Assembly: GCF_026213295.1 (NCBI RefSeq)
Contig: NC_079415.1
Span: forward strand, 21,100,847-21,164,846
Reading direction: 5' to 3'
Length of the DNA: 64,000 bases
Source of the DNA: Gadus chalcogrammus
Taxonomy: Eukaryota > Chordata > Actinopteri > Gadiformes > Gadidae
Positions 1 to 10,739 of this stretch are shown one piece after another. Under the pieces are notes generated by a model, which was given only the letters and a program-made list of their open reading frames with translations, was not told the DNA's origin and made no database searches. Both the position numbers and the translations under genes were made by a program. Positions within the stretch are counted from its first letter, which is position 1. The number at the start of each line of letters is the position of its first letter.

Positions 1-101
1 GTAGAGCAAGTTGTTGAAGGAAGTGTTTCTACTTTACGTTACAATATTTCATGGATGCAAGCAAGCCAAGACAATCAATCTATATCTATAGCCTACATGA
101 C

Positions 102-174
<73 letters not shown>

Positions 175-1115
175 GCACACACACGCACACACTTTAAACA
201 CACTGGTAAAGCAATAGGAGCCTGCATTGGCTAAAGTTGTTGCAATGCACGTTATTTTATAACAGGGAGGGGAAAAGTTGTGCATTGCAATTCTGCTGAA
301 TTATTTGGAGGACTTATAGCCTACTTGTAGTGAAGTATTTTAACAGTGTGTGGAATCTACAGCTGATCACTTTCACTAGCTAAGCAAAATGAACCCCGAA
401 AAGTTGAACCTCTGAATTGATCCTGAAAGCCTATGTCCTAGAATAATTCATTTGTATTCCGTTTTAGGCCATCTCACTAAAGGTCACTTAAATGTAGCCT
501 ATTTAAGCTCACCAAGTCCAGTATTCAGAATGAAAAGCATTTATTCACAAATACGTTCTATTTTTTTGACAAGCGGATCCGACAGTCACGTGCAAGTATG
601 CAAATTAGCCATGTGCGCCAAACAGAAGATAGACGCAATGAACTGATTGTTGTGCATTGTTGTGGATATGTAGGCTGTTTAGTTGTGGTTGTTTGTGGTC
701 TTAGTGAAACAGTCTTGCCTTGGAGTTGGAGAAGTTGGAGTGATTGTGTGAATGTGCGAGAGAGAGCGCACCTGCCGTGGTGATGTTGGGCTTGTAATGG
801 GCTTATATGTGATCAATGATGTATCTGTCTGATCGTATTAGCTGTAGATGGATGGTTAAATAATGTCACAAGATCGGTCATACTGCAGGCTCTCATTTGC
901 AAATGCACTGATTGTGTGCCCGTCTCCGATATGCTATATACCTGGCATTTATTCAGTTCATGTTCTTCTGAGTGCGCAAGAACGGTGCCAATTATTGTCG
1001 TGTTTGCATTGTAATGCACAACTTTGCCCCTCCCTGATATAAAATAACGTGCATCGCAACAACTTTAGCCAATGCAGGCTCCTATTGCTTTACCAGTGTG
1101 TTTAAAGTGTGTGCG

Positions 1116-1150
<35 letters not shown>

Positions 1151-1932
1151 TGTCATGTAGGCTATAGATATAGATTGATTGTCTTGGCTTGCTTGCATCC
1201 ATGAAATATTGTAACGTCAAAACACTTCCTTCAACAACTTGCTCTACACACACACACACACACACGACTCTCTCCGACCACATGTCACAAGATCGGTCAT
1301 ACTGCATGCTCTCATTTGCAAATGCACTGATTGTGTGCCCGTCTCCGATATGCTATATACCTGGCATTTATTCAGTTCATGTTCATGTTATGTAATGTTA
1401 TGGCCTAGCTGGCTACTGCATATCGAGAACAATCTGGGGATGAGGACATCCCTGAATATTGTCGAGTATTTCGCACACTGCCATCTCAATATATAGCCTA
1501 ACATATACAAATATATCACTGTACTAGACACAAATGTATTTTCCACTAGCTAATGGTGGTCATTACATTGTAGTGAAACTAGTAAAGACAACACAGCTTT
1601 ATGTTACAGCGAAACATGGAGGCACTGCAGCTCTGATTGGATAGACAGCCTTCAAACTTAGTGGTCAAGCAAAGAAGAGGGAGGGGCTCGTTCTGCATAC
1701 CTAATAGCTGGAGTGAATAACTAATAGCCGGAGTGAATGACTAATAGCCGGAGTGAATGACTAATAGCCGCGGCTATTAATCATTCAAAACCGTACGGAA
1801 TCCGTACGGAAATCGTACGGAATTCTTGCCAAACCGTACGGTTTCCGTACGGATTCCATACGGATTCAGTGCGGTTTTGCACTTTTACCGCGCCATTCTA
1901 GGGCCGGATTGTGGCCTTCTTGGCTTTCCATA
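1..1932. mobile_element. FB2 foldback element, copy 1 (cut by window start)
   Basis: Long inverted repeat. Bases 1-290 are the reverse complement of about 1018-1240, and the whole block matches the complete copy at 25693-30074. The right arm runs through (CA)n tracts, four tandem 'taatagccggagtgaatgac' units near 1700-1770 and a CCGTACGG-rich subterminal zone, to an end at 'ctttccata' (1932). The loop (about 290-1017) has no convincing coding sequence. It is non-autonomous with no transposase, and the family is unclassified. Confidence 0.8.
107..190. repeat. (CA)n microsatellite with CG interruptions
   Basis: CA dinucleotide tract inside the left arm of FB2. The matching tract on the right arm (1110-1150) is the complementary GT run. 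It creates spurious Cys-Val/His-Thr open frames. Confidence 0.95.
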
Positions 1933-2340
1933 TCTCTCCGGAGACAGAGGGTTTTACGGGGCAGAACCGATCCCTTGGCATTGTCTGACCATATTCAGAT
2001 TTCAGACTTTATTGTCATTGTGCAAACAACGAAATTGGGGTTCTTCATGAGAGATACAGATTCTCATCAGAGGGTGTTCGTTATTTGATCGTCCTTTTGG
2101 ACCTTATGTAGACAATGGCCCTTTCCCATTTCTTTGCTACATAGAAAATCTCAACCCTAGCCCTCGCTGTTGCGCGTTCACGCGCCGTGGAGTCATGTCC
2201 CAATACTGTTTAAATTTAGCTTAAGGGGTAGGGGGGAGGGCTAACATCCCCTCAAAATTGAGATTTTCGATGGGCACCCTCAAAGCGCTTCAGTTCTGAC
2301 TTGCTCCCACAATACCTTGCGAGAAAACGGAAAATCAAGA
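1933..2340. other. Unassigned segment with LINE-tail-like piece
   Basis: Around 1998-2050 is an 'agactttattgtcattgtgcaaacaacgaaatt'-type stretch (split here as 'agactttattgtcattgtgc' and 'aaacaacgaaatt'), which resembles the 3' end of fish non-LTR elements. The remainder has a CpG-rich patch and no coding signal that I can support. Confidence 0.4.
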
Positions 2341-2355
2341 AATATCCTAGACAAG

Positions 2356-2397
2356 ATGGAGGACGAAAAGATGCGACAGGATTGGAAAAACACAAAT
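2356..2397 (+). CDS. Candidate first coding exon (MEDEKMRQDWKNTN)
   Basis: An ATG opens 14 acidic/basic codons that end exactly at a consensus splice donor (aat|gtaagt). About 930 bases downstream, a pyrimidine-rich run and CAG at 3327 could act as acceptor for a Pro/Ser-rich frame. I do not recognise the protein. Short initiator exons like this occur in DNA transposons (Harbinger MYB-like or hAT genes). This is inference from splice motifs only, with no homology recognised. Confidence 0.2.
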
Positions 2398-2611
2398 GTA
2401 AGTATTTTCTCTGTAATTAACTAGTAATTATTTTATTAATTATACTCTGCAGCCCGGCCGCGGGCTTCGAAGCCCGGCCGCTGACTCTCGGAAGTCTGTG
2501 GCCGATTTTCGCGGAAGATCGCGAAAGTCCCCGGCCGATTTGCGCAGGCCGCCCGACCCCGGTTCTCGGCCGGGATGCATGCCCGATCACAGGCTCTGCA
2601 GCCTGGCCGTC

Positions 2612-2659
2612 GACCGGGCTGCAGACCGGGCTGCAGACCGGGCTGCAGACCGGGCTCAT
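2612..2659. repeat. 12-bp tandem repeat (gaccgggctgca)x4
   Basis: Four head-to-tail units start at 2612, 2624, 2636 and 2648, within a GC-rich patch (2455-2700) that also contains the short palindromes 'gatatcatgtcgtatgatatc' (in two halves) and 'cccggccgcgggcttcgaag'. Confidence 0.85.
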
Positions 2660-2699
2660 ACGACCGGGCTGGATATCATGTCGTATGATATCCAGATCT

Positions 2700-3330
2700 T
2701 CCATGTTCTAGTGACTCCAGGTTAAAAATAAGCTTTACTATACTAATATATTATATTATATTATATTATATTAGATTATATTAGATTAGATTAGGCTTTA
2801 TTGATCCTTTTGGGATGACTCCCTCAAGGAAATTGATTGTCCAGTAGCTTACAGAAAGAAACGCAACACAATATTAATTATATACAATATAAGATAAACA
2901 ATACACTCTAAGATAACTATAAAAAGTAAAATAAAAAGTAAACAGTAAACAATAATTATAATATAAGATAAGATAAACAATAAACTCTTAACTAACTAAC
3001 TATAAAAAGTAAACAAAAAACAGTAAACAGTAAACAATAAACTCTTAGCTAATATAGAAAGTAATATTAGTAATATTTTTAGTTATTAATTATTAATAAT
3101 CTATAAGTAATATATACCTACTCATATATATATTATATTAGTAATATTCTATAAGTATTATTATACTAAGATATTATATTATATTAGTAATATTACATGG
3201 TTAATCAATGTATTTTTTGGCAGTACTATATTGTGTACATAGCTATTATATATTGTACATAACATATGGCCATATCAACCAGTTCTGGCATATAATTTCT
3301 ATTTCCTTCTTATTCGTTTTCTTTCAGGAC
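2700..3330. other. AT-rich low-complexity region with LINE-like tail
   Basis: Near 2795-2850 is a 'ggctttattgatccttttgg' tail-like segment, as seen at 3' ends of fish retroposons. It is followed by several hundred bases of A/T-rich repeats (attatatta, aaacagtaaacaat). No gene seen. Confidence 0.5.
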
Positions 3331-3524
3331 TTCGTTGAGTCCACTGCCACCAGCCCCCCCCACCTCTCCCTCATGCTCCTCCACCCCAGGCACCTCTTCC
3401 ACCACCCCGGACACCCCTTCCAAGTGGAGAGCGCCAGGGGGCAGGCGAGGCATGAGGAGAGCGAGGCAAAGTTGGCGAAATGGTGGAGAAGATGTGTTTC
3501 TCCACCATTCTCTCAAAAGCTGAG

Positions 3525-3532
<8 letters not shown>

Positions 3533-3580
<48 letters not shown>
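3533..3580. repeat. (GT)n microsatellite
   Basis: About 24 GT units after a Pro/Ser-rich stretch (3340-3520) that is open in several frames because of its composition. Confidence 0.9.
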
Positions 3581-3583
<3 letters not shown>

Positions 3584-4083
3584 TTTTAGGTGTGTGTTTG
3601 TGTGTATTTTTAGATGTGTGGTTCAGTGTTTCTTATTTAAATAAAGGGTTTCTTCTAAAGTGTTCTTGTTCTTAACCGATTATTATCTAAGGGGGCACTC
3701 ACACTAGGCCTTCTGGCCGTGGCCGTGGCTGTTTTAGCACCTATCCGTGCTCAAATCTGCCAGTGTGAGTGTGGCCAGTCTGGCAGGCCGGGCCAATTAC
3801 AAAATATAAATACCATTTCAGGTTAAACATCTTTACAATGGGTCTTGCTCGTTGCCCGAGACAATGGCAGCCAGTCTGTCTCTTGTAACATTACCAGGGG
3901 TCTGGTTATCTGCTAGGGGGCACGGGGAGGCCATGATGACGTCACAGGGTAGGGTTGTCCCATTTGGTAGGGGATCGGTTAGGGTAGCAATGAGGGGTAG
4001 CAATGAGCATGAGCAATGAGGGTTAGGGTTGAGATGTAGGGTTGAGACAGTGAGCAAATGATTACTGTAGCGCATTGTGTCTC

Positions 4084-4170
4084 AGTGACAGAGTGCTAGA
4101 GTGGAGGTAGCGCGTCAGTCTTGAATTTCTGCGCGGGGGGTTCGACTCCCAAGTGACGCGAATTTATGTG
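4084..4170 (+). repeat. tRNA-like SINE head
   Basis: Contains a tRNA-type B box (GGTTCGACTCC) and, about 35 bases upstream, an A-box-like TAGAGTGGAGG, spaced as in a tRNA. The anticodon stem and 3' acceptor side are not convincing, so this is a tRNA-derived SINE or tRNA relic rather than a working tRNA gene. Confidence 0.5.
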
Positions 4171-4299
4171 CAGCCTATAAAGTCCTAATTCTCATGCATA
4201 TGGAATACTTATTCACTAAAGCTTATGGAATTATATTTTTGTGCTTATTTCGAACTTGAACCCATATTTTCAAGGCCGTGCTGGCACCACATCTATGGG

Positions 4300-4400
4300 G
4301 GTAAAATGCATGATGATAGACCGGCGAATTTGAACCCCGGTCGCTGGCGTTCGGGTCTTATGCTAATCCACTACGCTACAGCCGCTACCTCTCAGCGGTC
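4300..4400 (-). repeat. tRNA-derived SINE head
   Basis: The reverse complement reads gtagcgtagtggattagc (A box) and, about 30 bases later, ggttcaaattc (B box). This is the standard arrangement of tRNA-derived fish SINEs. It lies opposite and close to the tRNA-like piece at 4084-4170. Confidence 0.6.
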
Positions 4401-5260
4401 GAAAACATGCGATACATTTCTTAAATAGGGTGGAGTGAATTCCCTAAATGATAGAATAAGGCAGGATGGACGTTGCTTATGCATTTTTTTAATCATCACC
4501 ATTCTATTTGGATTAATGGCGAACAATTCTGCATTTGGCATAGTTATTTTACAGACAATATGCTGAATCTATTCACTTATACGCATATAGACTGCTTGAT
4601 CTATCGTAAAGGTGAGAAAAATGACGCAAAAAACGCCCCTCTCACGTGAACGCGCACTGAACCTAAAGCGGAAAACCTGGTTCAACTAATTGAATCTAAA
4701 CTGAGCTTTGTGGTACCACTTAACTCTGATTGCGAGTTGCGGCTCTGTCGAGCCAGGTTTTCCTAAGAAAGCCTGGGTATGTTCAGTGAGCTTCGTGGTA
4801 TAGGGCTCTGCTAAGTAGTTCCAGTCAGTGTTCCGACGCGGGCCGGGTCGGGCCGATATTTCCCACCACTATACTCGGGCCGGGCCTTTGATCGAGCGTT
4901 TTTATTTTTATTTTACCATTGGTTTATTGGCCTAATCTGAGGAGAAATCTATGCCATAGACAGAAATATTATAGGCCTTTATTACACGGGTCTTCTCAAT
5001 GCCGTGGAACGCTCCGTTCACTTGCATGGGTAGTAGTCCGGTGACTTGTCTACCCCAGCGTCTTCCGTTGCTAAGCGACGTCACCGTCTTTGCGGACAAA
5101 TTATTTCTCTGCTGATCAACACTACGAATGGCCAAAAGTCTTGTATCCCCCCCCCCCCCCCCCCCTTAAATAAATACTATGGCAGAATTATTATTATTAT
5201 TATTATTCTCATTCAACTTGAACATGTGTTTTTACAGTAGAGTGGTGGAGGGATGACGTA

Positions 5261-5394
5261 TGTTGGCACGATACGGAAGGAAAGAACGTTTTGTTCATTT
5301 GACATTGTGTTTGTTTCCTCCGAAGGAGAAATAAACGGGAGTTCGCTCCATTTTCGCTTGAGAACTGTGTCCTGACTCGTCTGAACCCGTTACA
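5261..5394 (+). mobile_element. LTR-like fragment in R1 copy A
   Basis: A 134-bp stretch begins TGTTGG, has an AATAAA-type signal (gaaataaacggg) and ends ctgaacccgttaca. It replaces about 300 bases present at the same point in copies B and C. No clean TSD is visible, so it may be a recombined solo LTR. Confidence 0.4.
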
Positions 5395-5572
5395 GTGGTA
5401 TTCTATTTTTTTAAACGGGGCTGCATCCAGTCACTTGACCGTTATGGTTGCTATGGTGGTTGCAATCGACCGCCCCCTCTAATCCTTACATGGGTCTAAA
5501 AACCACGCGGCAAAGGAGCTGCCATCAATTGTGTTGTTTTTGTCGTAAACTAGGGTCCGATGGTTAGAAAAT

Positions 5573-6431
5573 TCATAAGGTTCACGTGACGTCACTGTAG
5601 CTTTGCGGCGCAATCTTGACGACCAATCCCACCCACTGACCCACTGATTTCAGTGGTAACTCAGCACCAACAACACCTACGACCACAATCAAACAATGAG
5701 GATGCGCTCTTTTATTCTCTTTAGTGCAGGTAATGAAAGGTTCTGAAAGATGGCATATCCATGTAGCTTACTAATGCATAAAATGCATACAAAAAACGTT
5801 GACATATGACCCACTATGTTCTGCTCCATATACCCAATGTTGACATCGTCCCAGCCAAAAAGTATTGGTATTAATACCTCATTCATTGTCCAAAATAATC
5901 CATAATAATTCAAATCGGGTTTTGTTGTGGGTGCAAAATGAATCTTGAAGAAAACTCGTCCTAAGCGTCCCTGGCGAAATTATCGTCTATGATTTGGTGA
6001 CTGATTTCAACAATCAATGATAGTAACCCACCACAAACTGTTCACAAGAAGTCACAAATATATAGAACTTAACTTTGCCCTTATCAGATAAAGATTATTG
6101 GTGGCCAAGTGCCTCACTTTAGTGTCCTTCACCCATCCAGCCACAGCATATTGGTAAGCATCAGTGCTCTTGAACGCTTTCAAGATATCTCCACTGTATG
6201 GGGAGGGGTTGTGGACTAAATAAATATATATGTCATGAAGATTGATTTGAGGCAAGCATACTAACGGACAAAAAAAAAACGAGGGATAATAAATGAGGAT
6301 TCAGAGCCTAAAATCGATAATATCTCTGTCCCTCTCTAACATTCAGATGAGCGGTGTGGGCGGCCATACTTTGCGAGTTCGGTCGTGCAAATGGCGGCGT
6401 TCCAGAAAACGTGACGTACATGAACCGTATG
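5573..6431. mobile_element. Short TIR element in R1 copy A
   Basis: Copies B and C read through 'gaaaat-aggcagatattcc', but copy A has about 860 extra bases here. Their ends are imperfect inverted repeats (CATAAGGTTCACGT at left, ACATGAACCGTATG at right) flanked by AAT. The interior has no recognisable gene. Confidence 0.6.
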
Positions 6432-6532
6432 AATAGACAGATATTCCAAGGTATCCTTAACCTGTTAAGCCCTAGGCCTATTTCACAGGCCTCCTGCCCG
6501 AAATGACATGCCCATAATGAATAGAGTATGCC

Positions 6533-6811
6533 TGTCATGGTCTGTCGTGTTTTGGTGTGTTTCCCTCCTGTGTTGATTACTGTTCCCTCCCCTAATGTGT
6601 CTCAGCTGTTCCTCGTTGTGTTTGTTACTTAAGCCCTTGTCATTCCTTTGTTCCTTGTGCTATCATTGTGGTTGTTCGTCCTGCGTGTTCCCTGTTGTCA
6701 CCTGAGTTCCCTGGTTCCTTGCCTTAGCCTTTAGGCATAAATAAAGTGCTGTTCTCCCTAAACCGTCTGCGTCTGGGTCCTACCTGCCTGCCTGCTCCGA
6801 CAATCCTAACA
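6533..6811 (+). mobile_element. Solo LTR (family of the 44-46 kb element)
   Basis: A 279-bp copy of the LTRs at 44166 and 46050, beginning TGTCATGG and ending CCTAACA, with a cataaataaagtgctg polyadenylation-type signal. Flanked by a perfect 5-bp TSD, ATGCC (6528-6532 and 6812-6816). It is nested in the piggyBac element. Confidence 0.9.
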
Positions 6812-7287
6812 ATGCCTCCACAACTACAAGGGCTATATGAATAAAGTTGGTTTCAAAAAGAAGGTAAGACCTGTGAGGTGGCTGCAGAAGTGTCAGAATC
6901 AATATAGATGTTACTGTGTCAGAGTAAATTCAGCTAGAACATAGTAAGAAATGTCAATTTTCAATTTTCGCCTAAAGAAAACACATTATTTAGAGTGAAT
7001 ACCACCTTGAAACTATGGGATAGTAGCCCAGAACCTTTAGGGAAACATATAACAACATCTGATGAGTACCCTGTTCCAGGATAAATGCTAATGAAGTGAT
7101 TTTAGAGAGGTTTTAGTACAGGTAGGTCCAGACGGACTAAATGGTGCCATTTGGGCACTTTTGGGCACCATCAGTGCCCTTTGACCTTTCTAAAGGTACC
7201 AGACTGTAAAACAACATATATATATATATATAAGAAAACCAAACTGTAAAAACAAAGGTAAAAACACAGCTAAAAACTACAATCACT

Positions 7288-7326
<39 letters not shown>

Positions 7327-7841
7327 GGGGGGCTGGAGCAGGAGCAGTCGATGAAGGTGGCTCCTAATCAGCATCATCATCACTGTGGAACCCAAGAAGA
7401 AAGAAAAGAATGTAACTTCAAACAGGCAAGTAACAATATGTTGGGGTAAACAAGACCTGTACTGTGGAAGTCAACTAACAATCCAGTTTGCACCAGTTTG
7501 AGCGTGTGCATTTACTAAATTAATTGCAGGATAATAAATCAAATCCAAGTTTATTTATCACTTGCACAGCAAGGGCTTGGTTGAGCTAACGTCCTCTCAA
7601 CAATGCAAAAGGGAATAAAGAGAAGAAAGGATAGAGATAGTATCAAATAAACTATGTGCAAAATATTGATAATGATAATTGATGCAAATAATATCATAAA
7701 TATAAATGTAAGAGTACCGGTAGTGAGTGTGTGGAATGAGTAGAGTGAGTAGGGTGATCGATAAAGATAATATCTAATAAGGTAAATAGATCGTCAATTT
7801 GACACCAAATCAATAAGTAATCGATAACAGAGATTACATAC

Positions 7842-8014
7842 CTTTCAGGTGATGGAATTCGAACTTCTGAATCACTGTTGTCCGTGTCCAGTTCTGGCAA
7901 CAGCAAGTCACTGTCGTCAGACGACCACTCGAGAGGGACTACAGTAGCCCCACTGTCGCTAGTAATGATAGCGAATGGCTCCGCAAAAGTATAGGTCTTT
8001 CTCCTGCCTGCCAT
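7842..8014 (-). CDS. Putative piggyBac transposase first exon
   Basis: On the minus strand an ATG near the right end of the piggyBac element opens about 57 codons (MAGRRKTYTFAEPF...). The region is rich in Asp/Ser (SSDDSDLLLPELDTDNSDSE) and ends at the donor motif ctgaaag|gtatgt. An acidic N-terminus before the catalytic domain is usual for piggyBac transposases. The position inside a TTAA-flanked element supports the call, and the catalytic Asp residues are not present. It could also be a captured host exon. Confidence 0.45.
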
Positions 8015-8924
8015 TATTTATTTTAAAATAATAACAAATAGAAGAAAAAGGCAAGAAAATACAAGATAACTAGCTAACTAGAAATGCAAACGTTGAAATA
8101 AGCGTGTAGTAGGAGCGTATATCTCTATCTAGCCGGAGTGTCTGAAGAGTGTTCAGAAAGTTCTCGGCGCTTCTTGCGCGAATTATGCTTCCAGTCAAAC
8201 CCGGGAAGATATCTTGGGTATCCATTGGTCAATTTGGATGATTGACCCCTCTATCGAACCGTCAGAGCCAATAGAGTCGGGGACAGTCAAATCAATGGAC
8301 CCAAATCCATGTAAAAAAACACATTTCGCCAATCAAAAGTATCACATTGTATAACGTTTTTTATTTGTTTATTTATTTTGCTCTTCTTTGGCTGCTAGTT
8401 CAGTGAATTGTCGTCGTATAGTGATGACCGTTATATCATTGGAATCTGTGAAGCCTCAGCTTTCATAGGACGTATAGTTTGTGTGGCTGGCATGACGGAG
8501 CGAAATCGGCGGCGGCCAGTATGAGCGCATGCACGTTTTGCGTGTTTTGCTATGGGCTCATTTAGTTGCTTGGCGTTAGAATTGTGTTTTGTTTAGGTAA
8601 AAATGGTTAACATGGGCTTTTAGCCGAGCTTCTTCCCGTTACGTGGGTATGCACCATGGACATGTTGGAGCATGGTGGTGATGTTTACAGCTGTTTACAG
8701 CACACGTTGGCGCAGCTGCCCCCGCCCCCGGGGGCGCTCGGGTTTAAGAGGTTAAAAGGCAGCTTGGATGTTTTTATTTTCTGCAGTTTAGACTTCTACT
8801 ATCACCTATTTTTTAAAGCAAAACACCAAGCTCATTGATTTAACGAGGCAGGGTTATACCCTAGCCATCCAACATGCATATCTGAGAATCAGGCCTCTCT
8901 TTAATAATGACAAAAAGTTATAAT

Positions 8925-9085
8925 AATAATAATAATACATTTAATTTAGAGGCGCCTTTCAAGACACCCAAGGTCACCTTACATTGCATATAGTCATCAT
9001 ACATTTTTTAAAAAAACAAGACATTGTGGAAAAAATAAATAATTAAATAAATAAACATAAGCAATAAGAAATGCACATTAACTTT
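8925..9085 (+). mobile_element. Retroposon tail inserted in FB1
   Basis: Interrupts the left inverted repeat of FB1. It contains 'tttagaggcgcctttcaaga' followed by 'cacccaaggtcaccttaca' and an A-rich end, a form common at 3' ends of fish LINE/SINE copies. Confidence 0.5.
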
Positions 9086-9924
9086 TGTTGTCTCATAAGC
9101 GGTGTGGTGCCGGCTCCTTTTGACCTTTTGACCCCAGACTTCTGGGGGAATAGCTGAATCAATTCATTAGTCAATCAGAAGTATGTAAATATCTTCCCGG
9201 TGGCGTAAGAGGGTGAACAAGGTGTCCTTCAACATCTACGCTTCCAGGCGATTGCAACGGTGCCACACATGAGCATATTCGAACATGTTTAATGGTAGTA
9301 ATTAGCTGTCGAAATTGGAGGCCTTAATCAATTATGAGCAGCTATTGATTCTCTTCCCGATAGAAATTTGTGACAAATGACATGTTATTTAGCATCTACA
9401 CGTTGAGCTGAGTCCAATGACACCAAGCATGACACTCTAGCAAATGGTAACATGTATTTTACATGGTACACCTATGGTCTAGGACATGATCTCGGTGTAG
9501 CAAGAGGGCGAGCTTGATCTCATTGGACTCAGCTTAACGTGTAGATGCTAAATAACATGTCATTTGTCAGAAATCTCCATCGGGAAGCAAATCTATAGCT
9601 GGTCATTATTGATAAAGGCCTCCAAAATCGACAGCTAATTACTACCCCGAAACATATAAAAATATGATCATGTGTGGCACTGTTGCAATCGCCACGAAAC
9701 GTAGATGTCAAAGCATACCTTGTTTGCCCCGTTACGCCACCGGGAAGATATTTTCATACTTCTAATGGATTGATTCATATTTTAAGGTTCTCGGCGTGAG
9801 ACTTTAAGCGGTGTTGAGACGAAAGATGATATCAAGACATTTATAGAATATTCCCATTCACATTATGATTCTTCGTCATAACAACCGACCATACATCCTT
9901 CACATTCACCAAGCGAAGATTATG

Positions 9925-10025
9925 AAAGTCTAGGCCCCCCCTTCCTGCACTCTGGGTCCGACTGGGCCAAGTTTCAGGCAGGAAGGGCCCCCCCTTCCTG
10001 CCTTCGGGGTCCGACCGGGCCAAGT
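9925..10025. repeat. GC-rich duplicated hairpin block
   Basis: Two near-copies of 'ccttcctgc..(c/t)ggggtccgac(c/t)gggccaag' in tandem, related to the strong hairpin at 40511-40577. Likely structural part of FB1. Confidence 0.6.
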
Positions 10026-10739
10026 TTGGTCCCAGTTAGGCCCTAGAATAAGGCATTCAAATTTCAGGGCGGTAGGACCTTCCTATCTCAAAAACAGTTT
10101 TTCCACCAGATTCTGAACCATTAGGTCTTGCAGGCAACACTTCTGAGGGGCTTTGTCCAAATGACAGTCCATTTGGGAAAACTTTTTTTCTCTGAGGGCT
10201 AGAACTCCAAATCTCGGATAATGTCGTTCTCGGGGCCCCGGGAAATGTGTGTAAACATTTTAGTATCCCTAGCTATCTCGAAAAGGCCGGAAAAGGGGCG
10301 TGACCTCCAACAGTACATTAAATGTACATAAGACAGAGGTTAGTTTCTAGTCCCCATTTTTTGTGGGATGGAGTCGTACATTTGTGGCTTAAGGTGTGTA
10401 GACACAGCTGGCCTGTGGCCACGTTTTTGAAGTCTGGGGTCAAAAGGTCAAAAGGAGCCGGCACCACTCCGCTTATGAGATAACAAACAGTTAATGTGTG
10501 TTTCTCTCATAACTTTTTGTCATTATTAAGGAGAGGCCTGATTCTCAGATATGCATGTTGTATGGCTAGGGTGTAGGTCTGGGAAGAACTTCAGGCCAAA
10601 ATCTTGCAAGCGAGCCGCTGGGTGCAGGTGCAACGAGATGGAGCACTTGCTGAGTCATTTCCTGTAGGGCTGGAGCCATGGGTTGAAGCGTGTGCGTCCT
10701 TTGAGACCCCCTTTGATATATATAAGAGACCTCAAAGTA

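Larger units (their letters stand above)
6461..8751 (-). mobile_element. piggyBac-type DNA transposon
   Basis: Flanked by TTAA on both sides (6457-6460 and 8752-8755). Ends are inverted repeats: CCTGTTAAGCCC at left and GGGTTTAAGAGG at right. R1 copies B (about 11141) and C (about 32448) keep the empty site 'ggtatccttaaaaggcag', so the insertion is demonstrated within this window. TTAA duplication and CC..GG-type ends are diagnostic of piggyBac. Only a first-exon-like ORF (7842-8014, minus) remains. The catalytic part is not seen, so the element is probably non-autonomous. Confidence 0.85.
4793..8856 (+). mobile_element. R1 repeat, copy A (interrupted and truncated)
   Basis: R1 is an unclassified repeat present four times in the window. 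Copy A matches copy C (31505-32550, same strand) and copy B (11000-12060, opposite strand). It is interrupted by an LTR-like fragment (5261-5394), a TIR element (about 5573-6431) and a piggyBac element (6461-8751). It resumes at 8752 and stops at the FB1 boundary near 8856. No protein is encoded consistently across copies. Confidence 0.8.
8857..10655. mobile_element. FB1 foldback element, copy 1
   Basis: Outer inverted repeats: 'accctagccatccaacatgc' at 8857 pairs with 'gcatgttgtatggctagggt' near 10553, continuing for more than 60 bases. Inside is a large palindrome (arms about 9155-9425 and 9515-9787), a GC-rich hairpin block (9925-10025) and a unique part (10030-10655). A second copy at 40511-42055 has the same modules in another order. 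No ORF of note, so it is a non-autonomous structural element. Confidence 0.7.

Noticed and set aside
290..1017. Loop of FB2 copy 1 appears inverted relative to copy 2, suggesting flip recombination
   Set aside because: Because the arms are inverted repeats, an element inserted in the opposite orientation looks the same; no recombination needs to be invoked.
4084..4170. Functional tRNA gene
   Set aside because: A and B boxes are present, but I could not form a convincing cloverleaf. SINE head or relic is the safer reading.
4932..5135. Conserved 67-residue ORF (MAIRSVDQQRNNLSAK...) in R1 copies A, B and C
   Set aside because: Similarity is at DNA level across the whole repeat, the frame varies (a 4-residue gap in copy C), and it has no motif. 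The repeat explains it.
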